A stretch of 20,975 nt of DNA from a bacterium (GTDB lineage: Bacteria > Babelota > Babeliae > Babelales > Vermiphilaceae): NCBI GenBank assembly GCA_030672115.1, contig DAOVGZ010000005.1, positions 1 to 20,975 of the forward strand. Reading direction: 5' to 3'. Positions 6,786-13,848 of the stretch are shown here, one piece after another. The position numbers were made by a program, and so were the translations under genes. Within the stretch, counting starts at the first letter, position 1; each line of letters begins with the position of its first letter. A model generated the notes under the pieces. That model made no database searches. It saw only the letters and a program-made list of their open reading frames with translations, and was not told where the DNA came from.

Positions 6786-7168
6786 AAAATATGCAAAAAA
6801 CTAATAGAGATATAGATCAAGAAACTTCTATTAGGTTTGTTTTAGAGTCTGTTTCAGATGAAACATTTCGGCGTTATATTAAAAAAGAAAAAGATGGTAA
6901 TATTGTCGCAAAAAACGCTTGTATTTTTGCGATACAAGGTAAAGATTTCAAGTTGTTTTGTAAAGTGCTTAGCGGCGTGGGAAAACATAGTTATAGTTGG
7001 TGTAATAAAATAGACGGTGTTTGTAGTGATTGTGAAAAAAAAAGAAAAGAATTTATTTTTTCTAAAAAAATATATGGCAAATCAATTAAAGATTTAATTT
7101 TAAACCATAATTATCGTGTTCGTTTAGTTTTTCAAGATCTTTTAAAAAAGTATGGAGTGTTGAAGTAA
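6755..7168 (+). CDS. C-terminal part of the frameshifted exported protein
   Basis: The frame is open from 6740 and protein-like from 6755 to the stop at 7168. Its own first start codons are TTG 6782 and ATG 6791, without a ribosome-binding site, which favours joining to the upstream signal-peptide fragment. The segment around VAKNACIFAIQGKDFKLFCKVL and the later YGKSIKDLIL faintly recall ankyrin-type helices, but I cannot assign the family. Three cysteines cluster in SWCNKIDGVCSDCEKK, which could bind metal or form disulfides after export. It ends 41 bp before the next exported unknown. Confidence 0.5.
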   Translation: MFKDSDFNILKNMQKTNRDIDQETSIRFVLESVSDETFRRYIKKEKDGNIVAKNACIFAIQGKDFKLFCKVLSGVGKHSYSWCNKIDGVCSDCEKKRKEFIFSKKIYGKSIKDLILNHNYRVRLVFQDLLKKYGVLK

Positions 7169-7209
7169 GCGGTACTTAGAAAGCATTATAAAAATAATTA
7201 AGGAGAAGT

Positions 7210-7668
7210 ATGAAGATTCTTTTTGTTCGAGTAATAATGTTTTTTTGTTTAGGAATTGGATTTTTTGCAAATGCTATGAAAAATGTTGTGCTAAAAAAAA
7301 ATAATGAAAAATTTCAGTCGTATATAAATTTTTATAAAAACTTTAATGATTTTAATAATCTTACTAAAGATCAAGTAGCAACTCTCGCATTGCTTAGACA
7401 AGAAGATAAAAGAATAGATTTTTTAAAAGATTCTTTGGGTAATAATATTAGATACGTTTTGGTGAAAAAAAATTATTACAATTCTGATTTTATAGCCAAT
7501 GCTTTTGGTGCTACTTTACGGCCTCAGCCTGAAAAAAAGATACAAAAAAAGCCTGAAAAAATAAAAGTTATTATAAAAACAGATAAAGATGCTTTTTTTA
7601 TTGATGATTTGGAAGATAAAGGGGGTTTGAGTTCTTTGTTTAGTTCTCCGTCAAATTATCAATGGTAG
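7210..7668 (+). CDS. Exported hypothetical protein
   Basis: 152 aa with a textbook signal peptide (hydrophobic residues about 4-19, likely cleavage after FFANA at 22). The mature protein is Asn/Lys/Phe-rich, then has a proline-lysine linker (PQPEKKIQKKPEKIK, near residues 104-118) and an acidic C-terminal part (FFIDDLEDKGG). No family is recognised. AAGGAG stands 7 nt before the ATG. The 3' end overlaps the convergent NlpC/P60 gene by 18 bp with no terminator visible. It may be co-transcribed with the frameshifted exported gene upstream. Confidence 0.7.
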   Translation: MKILFVRVIMFFCLGIGFFANAMKNVVLKKNNEKFQSYINFYKNFNDFNNLTKDQVATLALLRQEDKRIDFLKDSLGNNIRYVLVKKNYYNSDFIANAFGATLRPQPEKKIQKKPEKIKVIIKTDKDAFFIDDLEDKGGLSSLFSSPSNYQW

Positions 7669-8913
7669 TTGTAAAAATTGAGCCTGTATAATTGTTTGGC
7701 ATATTTTCCCGTTTATATCTAATCGTTTTAAGGGTTTTTTTTGTTTGCAAAATGAAATTAGTGTTTTATAATCTCTTATTCCTTTAAAAATAGTTCCTAA
7801 TTTTTTTTCATGAAGTTTTCCAAATCCATGAGTGTGAGTTCGAGCTTCTAAAATTGTGTTTTTTTTGATATCAGAAACGATCATAACGTGACCTGGAAAA
7901 TATAAAATATCACCTTGTTTTAATTTATTAAAATTTGTTATTTTCGTAAGATATTGCGCTGCCGTAAAACTGTTTTTAAAAAAATAGGGAATACCTATTA
8001 TTTGTGCAGCTCTGCATACTAGACCGGTGCAATCAAAACCACTGACTAACATGTTTTTATTTTTGTTTTTAAAAATAGAAGCATGTTTTTTATTTCTATT
8101 TATTTGTGTTGGGTGTGAAATCATTTGTTTGTTATACAATTTTGTAAAGCTGCAACCTCCCCAAACATAGGGTATAAAACCATCTGACAGGTGTGCCCAC
8201 TTTTGTATGATTTTTATAAAAAGATCTCTTTGTTCTTTTTTATTTTTTGGATATGAGGTTAAACACAATTTTTGTGGGACTGAAATAATATCGATTTTGT
8301 TTTTTTTAAGATTAATAATAAAAACAGAAGTAGCATTTTTAGATTTTTTAGGAAAAGCGCGGACAAAACGTGTGCCAGCAGAAAATGTTTTATCTGTTTT
8401 TTTATCATAAAAGGGCATTGTAAGAGTGACAATGTTTTTATTTTGATATTCGCTTGTTTTATTGTGATGTATTGGTTGTGGAAGATGATTAAGATTGATT
8501 CCTTTTTGTTTGAGTGTTTTAAGCGTAATAAAGTTTTTTTTATGTGACCAATACGTATTGTATTTTTTTTGTTTATTGTTTTTTGTTATGTAAAAAACAT
8601 TAGGTATGCGGATAAGATATTCATCTCCTTGTTGATCAATGATTTGAACTTGTTCGTTAAATAAAAGTTGATGTACTCGTGGGCATGAATGTGCGTCTGT
8701 TTTTTTTCCTTCTAATGCACTAATGGTGTAACGTTTATTTTCTCTTTTTTGTGAATAAAGTTTTCCTAACTTTTGTAGTGTTGCGTCTGCAACAGGTACA
8801 ATTGTGACAGCATTTATTTCTTGTGTTATTATTTTTTTAGATGCATTGAACGATTTAGGCGTAATGATTACAAGCAATAAACTGAAAATTATTTTTTTAT
8901 TTAAAAAAAACAT
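7651..8913 (-). CDS. Exported NlpC/P60 cysteine hydrolase
   Basis: Predicted peptidoglycan peptide hydrolase (420 aa), acting outside the cytoplasm. A signal peptide covers residues 1-24. The region 35-215 probably contains SH3-like binding folds (inferred, weak). The catalytic domain starts at IPYVWGG (247-253), has Cys295 in GFDCTGLV (292-299) and His342 in QGDILYFPGHVMIV. The third catalytic residue is not certain; the LEARTHTHG stretch (355-363) is the candidate area. About 40 lysine- and asparagine-rich residues separate WGG from FDC, where the family usually has fewer than ten. ATG 8913 is chosen over 8958 because AGGGGAG lies 7 nt upstream. It is divergent from the C39-like gene. Confidence 0.85.
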   Translation of the reverse strand: MFFLNKKIIFSLLLVIITPKSFNASKKIITQEINAVTIVPVADATLQKLGKLYSQKRENKRYTISALEGKKTDAHSCPRVHQLLFNEQVQIIDQQGDEYLIRIPNVFYITKNNKQKKYNTYWSHKKNFITLKTLKQKGINLNHLPQPIHHNKTSEYQNKNIVTLTMPFYDKKTDKTFSAGTRFVRAFPKKSKNATSVFIINLKKNKIDIISVPQKLCLTSYPKNKKEQRDLFIKIIQKWAHLSDGFIPYVWGGCSFTKLYNKQMISHPTQINRNKKHASIFKNKNKNMLVSGFDCTGLVCRAAQIIGIPYFFKNSFTAAQYLTKITNFNKLKQGDILYFPGHVMIVSDIKKNTILEARTHTHGFGKLHEKKLGTIFKGIRDYKTLISFCKQKKPLKRLDINGKICQTIIQAQFLQLPLII

Positions 8914-9002
8914 GACTATTCTCCCCTTTTTTGTTTTCCCTGGTAATAGTTTATGCAATTGTTGGTGAAAAGAGCAATCATTTTAATTCATATAGAAAAC
9001 TA

Positions 9003-9032
9003 TTGAATGAGAATTTGCTTTTTTGATATCAT
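9003..9032 (+). promoter_or_regulatory. Predicted promoter for the C39-like/amidase genes
   Basis: TTGAAT (9003-9008), 18-nt spacer, TATCAT (9027-9032) preceded by TGA (extended -10). A TTGACA at 9034-9039 is also present but lacks a good -10. Prediction by eye. Confidence 0.35.
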
Positions 9033-9089
9033 ATTGACAAGGATGTGGAGGTAGGTTTTAGGGTGGTATCAACGTCTTGGGGAGTTAGT

Positions 9090-10127
9090 ATGGACAAAAG
9101 GACTGTTTCAGCTTGTTTTTTTCTTTTAATTTTTAGTTCTACATACATCGTCGCAGCAAAAAAATCTTGGTCATGGCTTTATAAAAAAAGATTTTCTTCT
9201 TTGGAAATGCGAAAAAACAAAAAAAAGAAGGAAGTTACATTTGAAAAAACATCAATTCCGCTTTTTTCTCAGCTTATTTTTTCTTGGAATGCTTTTCGGC
9301 CAGAAGTTGGTCATTTTTCTTTTTTTATAAAAGTACGCGATAGCAAAACAAAACAGTGGACCAAGTGGCTTAAAATGAGTGATTGGGGTAAAAATATACA
9401 ACGTTCTCATTTTAGTTCGGTTAAAAATGGAACAAAACATGTTTATGTTCGCCTAGAAACAGGAAATAAAAAATCAGATGCTTTTGTTGTTAAAGTTGTA
9501 TCTAATGAAGGTAAGAATTTAGATAGATTTAAAGGTTTTTCGGTTTGTACTGTAGATTTTACAAAGTTTCATACGGAAAAAAATATAGAATCTTTTTATG
9601 CATTGCCTTCTGTGTATATCAAGTCAGTACCAAAAAAATCTCAGATGATTTTAGATCATCAACGTGCGGGTCATATGTGCTCGCCAACATCATGTAGCAT
9701 GTTAACGGGGTATTTGTTGCAGAAACATGTTAATCCATTAGATTTTGCTAAGAATGTTTTTGATGAAGGATTACAGGCATATGGAAGTTGGCCATTTAAT
9801 ACGGCTCATGCTTTTGAGCTATGTAACGGGCATGCTTTTTTTTCTGTAGCGCGATTACCTTCTTTTAAAGATTTACATACATTTTTAAGAAGAAAAATTC
9901 CTGTCGTTGTTAGTGTTCGTGGTGTGTTAACCGGAGCTCCAAAAACATATGATAATGGGCATCTTTTGCTTGTTGTTGGTTGGGATAAAAAAAGAAAACA
10001 AGTTGTTTGCCATGATCCTGCAATGCAAACAGATAAAAAGATACTAAAACGTTATGATTTAAAAAGTTTTTTACGTGCATGGGAGCGTTCTCACCGATTG
10101 TCTTATTTGGCTGAACGTATTGTATAA
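9090..10127 (+). CDS. Exported C39-like cysteine peptidase
   Basis: 345 aa with a signal peptide (residues 1-23). Residues about 50-150 resemble the beta-rich N-terminal domain seen in C39-like family 2 proteins (FSWNAFRPEVGHFSFFIKV, then W-x-x-W). The peptidase domain begins at IKSVPKKSQM. Likely catalytic residues are Cys197 in HMCSPTSCSM, His291 in DNGHLLLVVG and Asp309 in CHDPAM, which is the papain-like C39 order. ATG 9090 is chosen over the in-frame start at 9045 because GGGGAG sits 5-6 nt upstream and the signal peptide begins there. The stop is 30 bp before the amidase gene. Substrate (cell-wall peptide or protein) is unknown. Confidence 0.82.
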   Translation: MDKRTVSACFFLLIFSSTYIVAAKKSWSWLYKKRFSSLEMRKNKKKKEVTFEKTSIPLFSQLIFSWNAFRPEVGHFSFFIKVRDSKTKQWTKWLKMSDWGKNIQRSHFSSVKNGTKHVYVRLETGNKKSDAFVVKVVSNEGKNLDRFKGFSVCTVDFTKFHTEKNIESFYALPSVYIKSVPKKSQMILDHQRAGHMCSPTSCSMLTGYLLQKHVNPLDFAKNVFDEGLQAYGSWPFNTAHAFELCNGHAFFSVARLPSFKDLHTFLRRKIPVVVSVRGVLTGAPKTYDNGHLLLVVGWDKKRKQVVCHDPAMQTDKKILKRYDLKSFLRAWERSHRLSYLAERIV

Positions 10128-10157
10128 AATAAATGAACCTTTAGGGAAAGGGTACGG

Positions 10158-10724
10158 ATGAAAAAAAGAATAATAGTGATGTTGAGTTTGTTGTGTGTGT
10201 GTGCCAGTAATGCTGCAGGGAAAAAACCACATACATTTTTGAAAAAAGCTGTTTATTATGCAGGAGCACAAACGAAAGATATAAAAATTGAAAATATAGA
10301 TTTAGGGCGAGTAGTTTTGCTTTTTTCCGATAAAAAAGTAGCTGCCAATAAAAAAGTGGTGATGAGTTTAGTTCCATTTTCAAAAAAAGATTCAGAGTCG
10401 AAAATTGCTACAAAAAAAGATGTATTTGTTTTTCCTTATTCAGATTTTGAAAATACTGAAATAAGGAAAAAGGCAAAAACTTTTAGCGCAATAAAGAATA
10501 ATTATTATGCCTTAGACCTTAAAAAAGGAGCTAATGGATTAAAACTTACCATTGAATATAATCCAAGTATTGTTTCTTTCGAACGTACTCGTTTTAGTAA
10601 TATTAATTTACAAAAAGGAGTGGAATTTCGTTTTTATAATAAACGATTACTCGAAACGGTTAAGAATCGATTAGGAACATCTATGAGAGTTTCATCATTA
10701 AAAAAAAAAAACGATCATTGTTGA
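10158..10724 (+). CDS. N-acetylmuramoyl-L-alanine amidase, N-terminal part before frameshift
   Basis: Encodes a signal peptide (1-20, MKKRIIVMLSLLCVCASNAAG) and a beta-rich domain of about 150 residues that resembles AMIN-type septum-targeting domains of AmiC-like amidases (inferred from position and hydrophobic pattern, not from a clear motif). The frame then runs through a 12-A tract (10700-10711) and ends at 10724 after the out-of-frame residues NDHC. Skipping one A joins it to the complete amidase catalytic domain, giving a protein of about 400 aa, a normal AmiC length. AGGG/GGG at 10142-10152 precedes the ATG. Probably in an operon with the C39-like gene. Confidence 0.75.
   Translation: MKKRIIVMLSLLCVCASNAAGKKPHTFLKKAVYYAGAQTKDIKIENIDLGRVVLLFSDKKVAANKKVVMSLVPFSKKDSESKIATKKDVFVFPYSDFENTEIRKKAKTFSAIKNNYYALDLKKGANGLKLTIEYNPSIVSFERTRFSNINLQKGVEFRFYNKRLLETVKNRLGTSMRVSSLKKKNDHC
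10700..10711 (+). other. A12 tract interrupting the amidase reading frame
   Basis: Twelve consecutive A bases. With 11 A the frame reads TTA AAA AAA AAA ACG ATC and continues into TIIVDCGHGG, the first zinc-binding motif of the amidase. Tracts of this length cause transcriptional slippage in AT-rich bacteria, so a fraction of mRNAs could be in frame. It is also the place where a sequencing or assembly error is most likely. Confidence 0.6.
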
Positions 10725-11361
10725 CTGTGGGCATGGAGGAAAGGATCCAGGTGCTTTAGGGCTTTACAGTATAAAAGAAAAGGATATAACCTTATCGTTG
10801 GGACTAGCTGTTGCAAACAGATTGCGTAAGCAAGGATTTAAAGTTCTTTTGACACGTAGTTCTGACAAAACGGTTTCTATTGAACAAAGAATTCAATCAA
10901 TTGTAAGAAAACAACCTGTAGATTTATTTCTTTCTCTTCATGCAAATAGTACAGGCAATAAAAATGTTTCAGGTATAGAAACTTTTTGTTTGCATCCGTC
11001 GCTTTTTTATCAAGGTACAAAAAATGATAAAATTGTATCAATTTTGCATAAAAATAGAAATTACTTGTATAAGTTAGGGATCACATTTGCAGATTGTTTG
11101 CAAAAAAATATTGTACAGTTTGCCAAAAAAATGAACCCTTCAATTGTAGATCGAGGAGTTAAATATTCTGTTACAAGAATGTTGCTTGGTGTTAATATGC
11201 CAGGAGCTCTTTTAGAAGTTGGATTTATTTCTAATAAAAATGAAGCAAAATTGCTTGCAAAGTCTGATTATCAAGCTTTTTTGGTAAAGGGTATTTGCAA
11301 GGGAGTATGCTCGTATTTTAAAGAATTGAAAAAAAAATATAATATTTTTTTGATAATTTAA
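10711..11361 (+). CDS. N-acetylmuramoyl-L-alanine amidase catalytic domain (Amidase_3), after frameshift
   Basis: Zinc amidase that cuts the bond between N-acetylmuramic acid and L-alanine in peptidoglycan. All catalytic elements are intact in this frame: TIIVDCGHGGKDPGA (zinc His), SIKEKDITLS (zinc Glu), LFLSLHANS (zinc His) and ALLEVGFISN (catalytic Glu). The first in-frame start codon (TTG 10798) lies after the first zinc histidine and Glu, so starting there would give an inactive cytoplasmic fragment. The domain therefore only makes sense when fused to the upstream signal-peptide part. An insertion with SILHKNRNYLYKLGITFA is in the usual variable region of the fold. The intact motifs argue against long-standing decay. 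Confidence 0.85.
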   Translation, partial: TIIVDCGHGGKDPGALGLYSIKEKDITLSLGLAVANRLRKQGFKVLLTRSSDKTVSIEQRIQSIVRKQPVDLFLSLHANSTGNKNVSGIETFCLHPSLFYQGTKNDKIVSILHKNRNYLYKLGITFADCLQKNIVQFAKKMNPSIVDRGVKYSVTRMLLGVNMPGALLEVGFISNKNEAKLLAKSDYQAFLVKGICKGVCSYFKELKKKYNIFLII

Positions 11362-11524
11362 GATAATTGTCGATGATATTCTTTTCGAATGAGCATTGTT
11401 TTGTTAAAGTATGATTACTATTTTTCAAGAAAAAATATCAAAATAATTGTGAGGTTTTGTTTTTGTTATAAACGTATGTGTAAAAATTTTTTTTAAATAT
11501 TTCTATTATGTGGTGCAATAAGTT

Positions 11525-12907
11525 GTGATTCAGGGAATTTGGGACCAATTTTTAAAAATTGTTAAAGAGGAAGCAGGTAGCAGGGTTGTTGAAACCTGGT
11601 TTAAGGCTGTAACCTTGTATGAATGGGACTCAATACGAAGTATTGTGTATCTTCAAGCTCCTAACAGTTTTGTAAAAGATTGGATTTTAGGGAATTACAA
11701 TGAACTTGTTCAACACCATCTGAAACGACTTTTAAATGTTGAAACATTAAAGGTCGTTTTTCTTGATTTTACGAATGAAAATATTGAAAAAAAATTAACG
11801 GATACAACAAATAAAAAAACAGAACTTGTTCCTGCAGTTTTAGATAAACCAAAACATGCTCTTTTAAAACGGTTACAATCAAAAAATCGTGGATCGTTTA
11901 ATGTTAGTTATCAATTTGAAACATTTGTTGTTGGACCAAGTAATTCTTTGGCTAGCGCAGCTGCGCAGGCTATAACAGAAAATCCTGGCGAGTTATATAA
12001 TCCATTATTTATTTATGGAGGGTCAGGGTTAGGTAAAACACATTTATTACATGCAATAGGTAACGGTATAAGAGCTCGCAATAAAAAAGCGATGGTGTTA
12101 TATCAAACGGCAGATCGTTTTGTTAATGAATTTATTAGCGCCATTCGGTTTAATAAGGTTCATAAATTTCAAGCAAAATATAAAAATATAGATGTTCTTT
12201 TAATTGATGATATTCAATTTATTTCTAATAAAGAACAAACTCAAGAAGCATTTTTTCATATTTTTAATTCTTTGTATGACTCTCATAAGCAAATTGTTTT
12301 TTCAAGTGATACATTTCCGCAAAATATAGATGGGATTGCAGAACGATTACGTTCTCGTCTTGCATGGGGATTAGTTACAGATATTCATGTTCCAAGTTTA
12401 GAAACAAAAGTTGCAATTTTAAAAAGAAAAGCAGATTTGCACGAAGAATTTCTAGATGATGAGGTTGCACATTTTATTGCTATGCGTGTTGATTCAAATA
12501 TTCGTGAACTCGAAGGAGCCTTGGTTCGGGTTATGGCATTTTCTTCTTTGACCAATCAGCCTGTTTCGATTGAACTTGCAAAAAAAGTTTTATTAAGAGT
12601 TTCAGATTCCACTGGTATGGGCGTTAATTTTAAACAAGTTATAAAATGTATTTCAAATTTTTATCCATATTCGCTGCATGATTTATGTTCTAAAAAAAGA
12701 AATAGAAACTTGTCTTTTGCTCGCCATGTTGCTATGTTTCTGATGAAAAAAACAACTGATAAATCACTGAGAGAAATTGGAAGTTTTTTGGGAGGTAGAG
12801 ATCATTCAACTGTTGTGCATGCACTTAATAAAGTTGAAAAATACAGTGAAACAAATCCAGCATTTCTTGATCAACTTAGGCGTATGGAAAGGGCTATTAG
12901 AAAGTAG
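11525..12907 (+). CDS. dnaA: Chromosomal replication initiator DnaA
   Basis: Binds DnaA boxes at the origin and opens it in the ATP form. Length 460 aa, normal. Domain I (1-80), short linker domain II, AAA+ domain III with Walker A GGSGLGKT (165-172), Walker B LLIDD (225-229) and the arginine-finger region RLRSRL (274-279). The C-terminal DNA-binding domain has ARHVAMFLMKK and the signature GGRDHSTVVHAL (423-434). GTG 11525 is the first possible start: an in-frame TAA lies 6 nt before it; no clear ribosome-binding site is visible. Usual neighbours dnaN or rpmH are absent here, and the 163-bp upstream gap has no convincing DnaA-box cluster. Confidence 0.97.
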   Translation: MIQGIWDQFLKIVKEEAGSRVVETWFKAVTLYEWDSIRSIVYLQAPNSFVKDWILGNYNELVQHHLKRLLNVETLKVVFLDFTNENIEKKLTDTTNKKTELVPAVLDKPKHALLKRLQSKNRGSFNVSYQFETFVVGPSNSLASAAAQAITENPGELYNPLFIYGGSGLGKTHLLHAIGNGIRARNKKAMVLYQTADRFVNEFISAIRFNKVHKFQAKYKNIDVLLIDDIQFISNKEQTQEAFFHIFNSLYDSHKQIVFSSDTFPQNIDGIAERLRSRLAWGLVTDIHVPSLETKVAILKRKADLHEEFLDDEVAHFIAMRVDSNIRELEGALVRVMAFSSLTNQPVSIELAKKVLLRVSDSTGMGVNFKQVIKCISNFYPYSLHDLCSKKRNRNLSFARHVAMFLMKKTTDKSLREIGSFLGGRDHSTVVHALNKVEKYSETNPAFLDQLRRMERAIRK

Positions 12908-12939
12908 TTAGTTTAACAGGTCAAAAAGGAGAAGCGGTA

Positions 12940-13794
12940 ATGAAATTGTCATTAAAAATGGTTGCATTGATTTTTGTTATGGGGGCTATTTTTCAGGTAA
13001 AAGCACAAAATGATCTAGTTTTTATTAATGAAACATTGGATGAATTTTTTAATCATTTTGTTGCAAAAAAAGATCAAAACCTTTTTGCACAGTATTACAA
13101 TAAAATATCAGTTCTTTTGCAAGAAGAAAAAAGCGGTGAAGCTCTTAACAAAGACCTTTTTAAACTTGGACTTGTACAGTTGAAATTTGATCATCGTAAT
13201 TGGTTTGATGCAATTAATTTTTGTATTGAACAGTCAAAAAAACAAAAAAATGATAACGAATTGAAAAAAGTTCAGATTTTTTTAACTCGTTATGGTGCTT
13301 ATCAAGATTTTTTACGAATAAAAGAAAAATTAAAACAAAAAAATATAGTTCCAAATTTTTTTGATAATGAGTTTGATGATTTTTCCAATCGAGTTGTTGA
13401 TAATGACTATAAAGGATTATTTAAAGCATATTATATCCGTTTAAGTCAAGATGTATCACAAGGAAGTAAAGAAAAAATAAAAGCGACAAATACATACTTG
13501 TTAAGTAAAGCATTAGAATCGCTTGAAAATGATAAAAAAGATTGGTTTGACGCTGTTTCAATATTTCTTTCTTCAGTAGAACTACAGGAAGATAAAGAAA
13601 ACAATATTGATTTACAGCAAGCACAGTTGTTTTTGCGTCGTTATGGTGCGTATCAAGAATTTTTGGAAATTAAAGATGTAGACGTTTTACAACAAGAATC
13701 AACAAGTTTTATTGCTAACGTTGGTTCATTCTTTTCAAATGTTGGGCAAACAGTTGCAGGATGGTTTGGTTTCGGAGCTGCAAAGTCTGCATAG
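12940..13794 (+). CDS. Exported protein with two tandem homologous domains
   Basis: 284 aa with a signal peptide (cleavage likely after VKA at 22). The mature protein is an internal duplication with a period of about 115 residues. Unit 1 (about 33-135) has NWFDAINF at 87-94 and TRYGAYQDFLRIK at 116-128. Unit 2 (about 147-246) has DWFDAVSI at 201-208 and RRYGAYQEFLEIK at 233-245. Both units look alpha-helical. A C-terminal tail (about 256-284) is rich in Gly, Phe and Ala and moderately hydrophobic, and could contact a membrane. No known family is recognised. A strong AAAAGGAG lies upstream of the ATG, 33 bp after dnaA, and a good terminator follows, so it may be co-transcribed with dnaA. Confidence 0.8.
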   Translation: MKLSLKMVALIFVMGAIFQVKAQNDLVFINETLDEFFNHFVAKKDQNLFAQYYNKISVLLQEEKSGEALNKDLFKLGLVQLKFDHRNWFDAINFCIEQSKKQKNDNELKKVQIFLTRYGAYQDFLRIKEKLKQKNIVPNFFDNEFDDFSNRVVDNDYKGLFKAYYIRLSQDVSQGSKEKIKATNTYLLSKALESLENDKKDWFDAVSIFLSSVELQEDKENNIDLQQAQLFLRRYGAYQEFLEIKDVDVLQQESTSFIANVGSFFSNVGQTVAGWFGFGAAKSA

Positions 13795-13811
13795 TGTTTA
13801 AAAAATAATTT

Positions 13812-13836
13812 AAAGGGTCCTTCGGGGCCCTTTTTT
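13812..13836 (+). terminator. Rho-independent terminator with UUCG tetraloop
   Basis: A 9-bp stem (AAAGGGTCC/GGGCCCTTT, one G-T pair) closes a TTCG tetraloop and is followed by a T run to 13836. It lies 18 nt after the stop of the tandem-domain exported protein and just before the 3' end of the convergent kinase-like gene. Confidence 0.9.
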
Positions 13837-13848
13837 GTTATATAATAT

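Noticed and set aside
10071..10383. Two minus-strand frames at the start of the amidase gene
   Set aside because: They are antisense to the signal peptide and N-terminal domain of a recognised exported amidase.
11362..11524. Possible oriC upstream of dnaA
   Set aside because: The gap is AT-rich but I see only isolated 7-of-9 matches to TTATCCACA (for example the reverse complement of TGTGTAAAA near 11478), no cluster. Replication origin cannot be supported without GC-skew or neighbour data.
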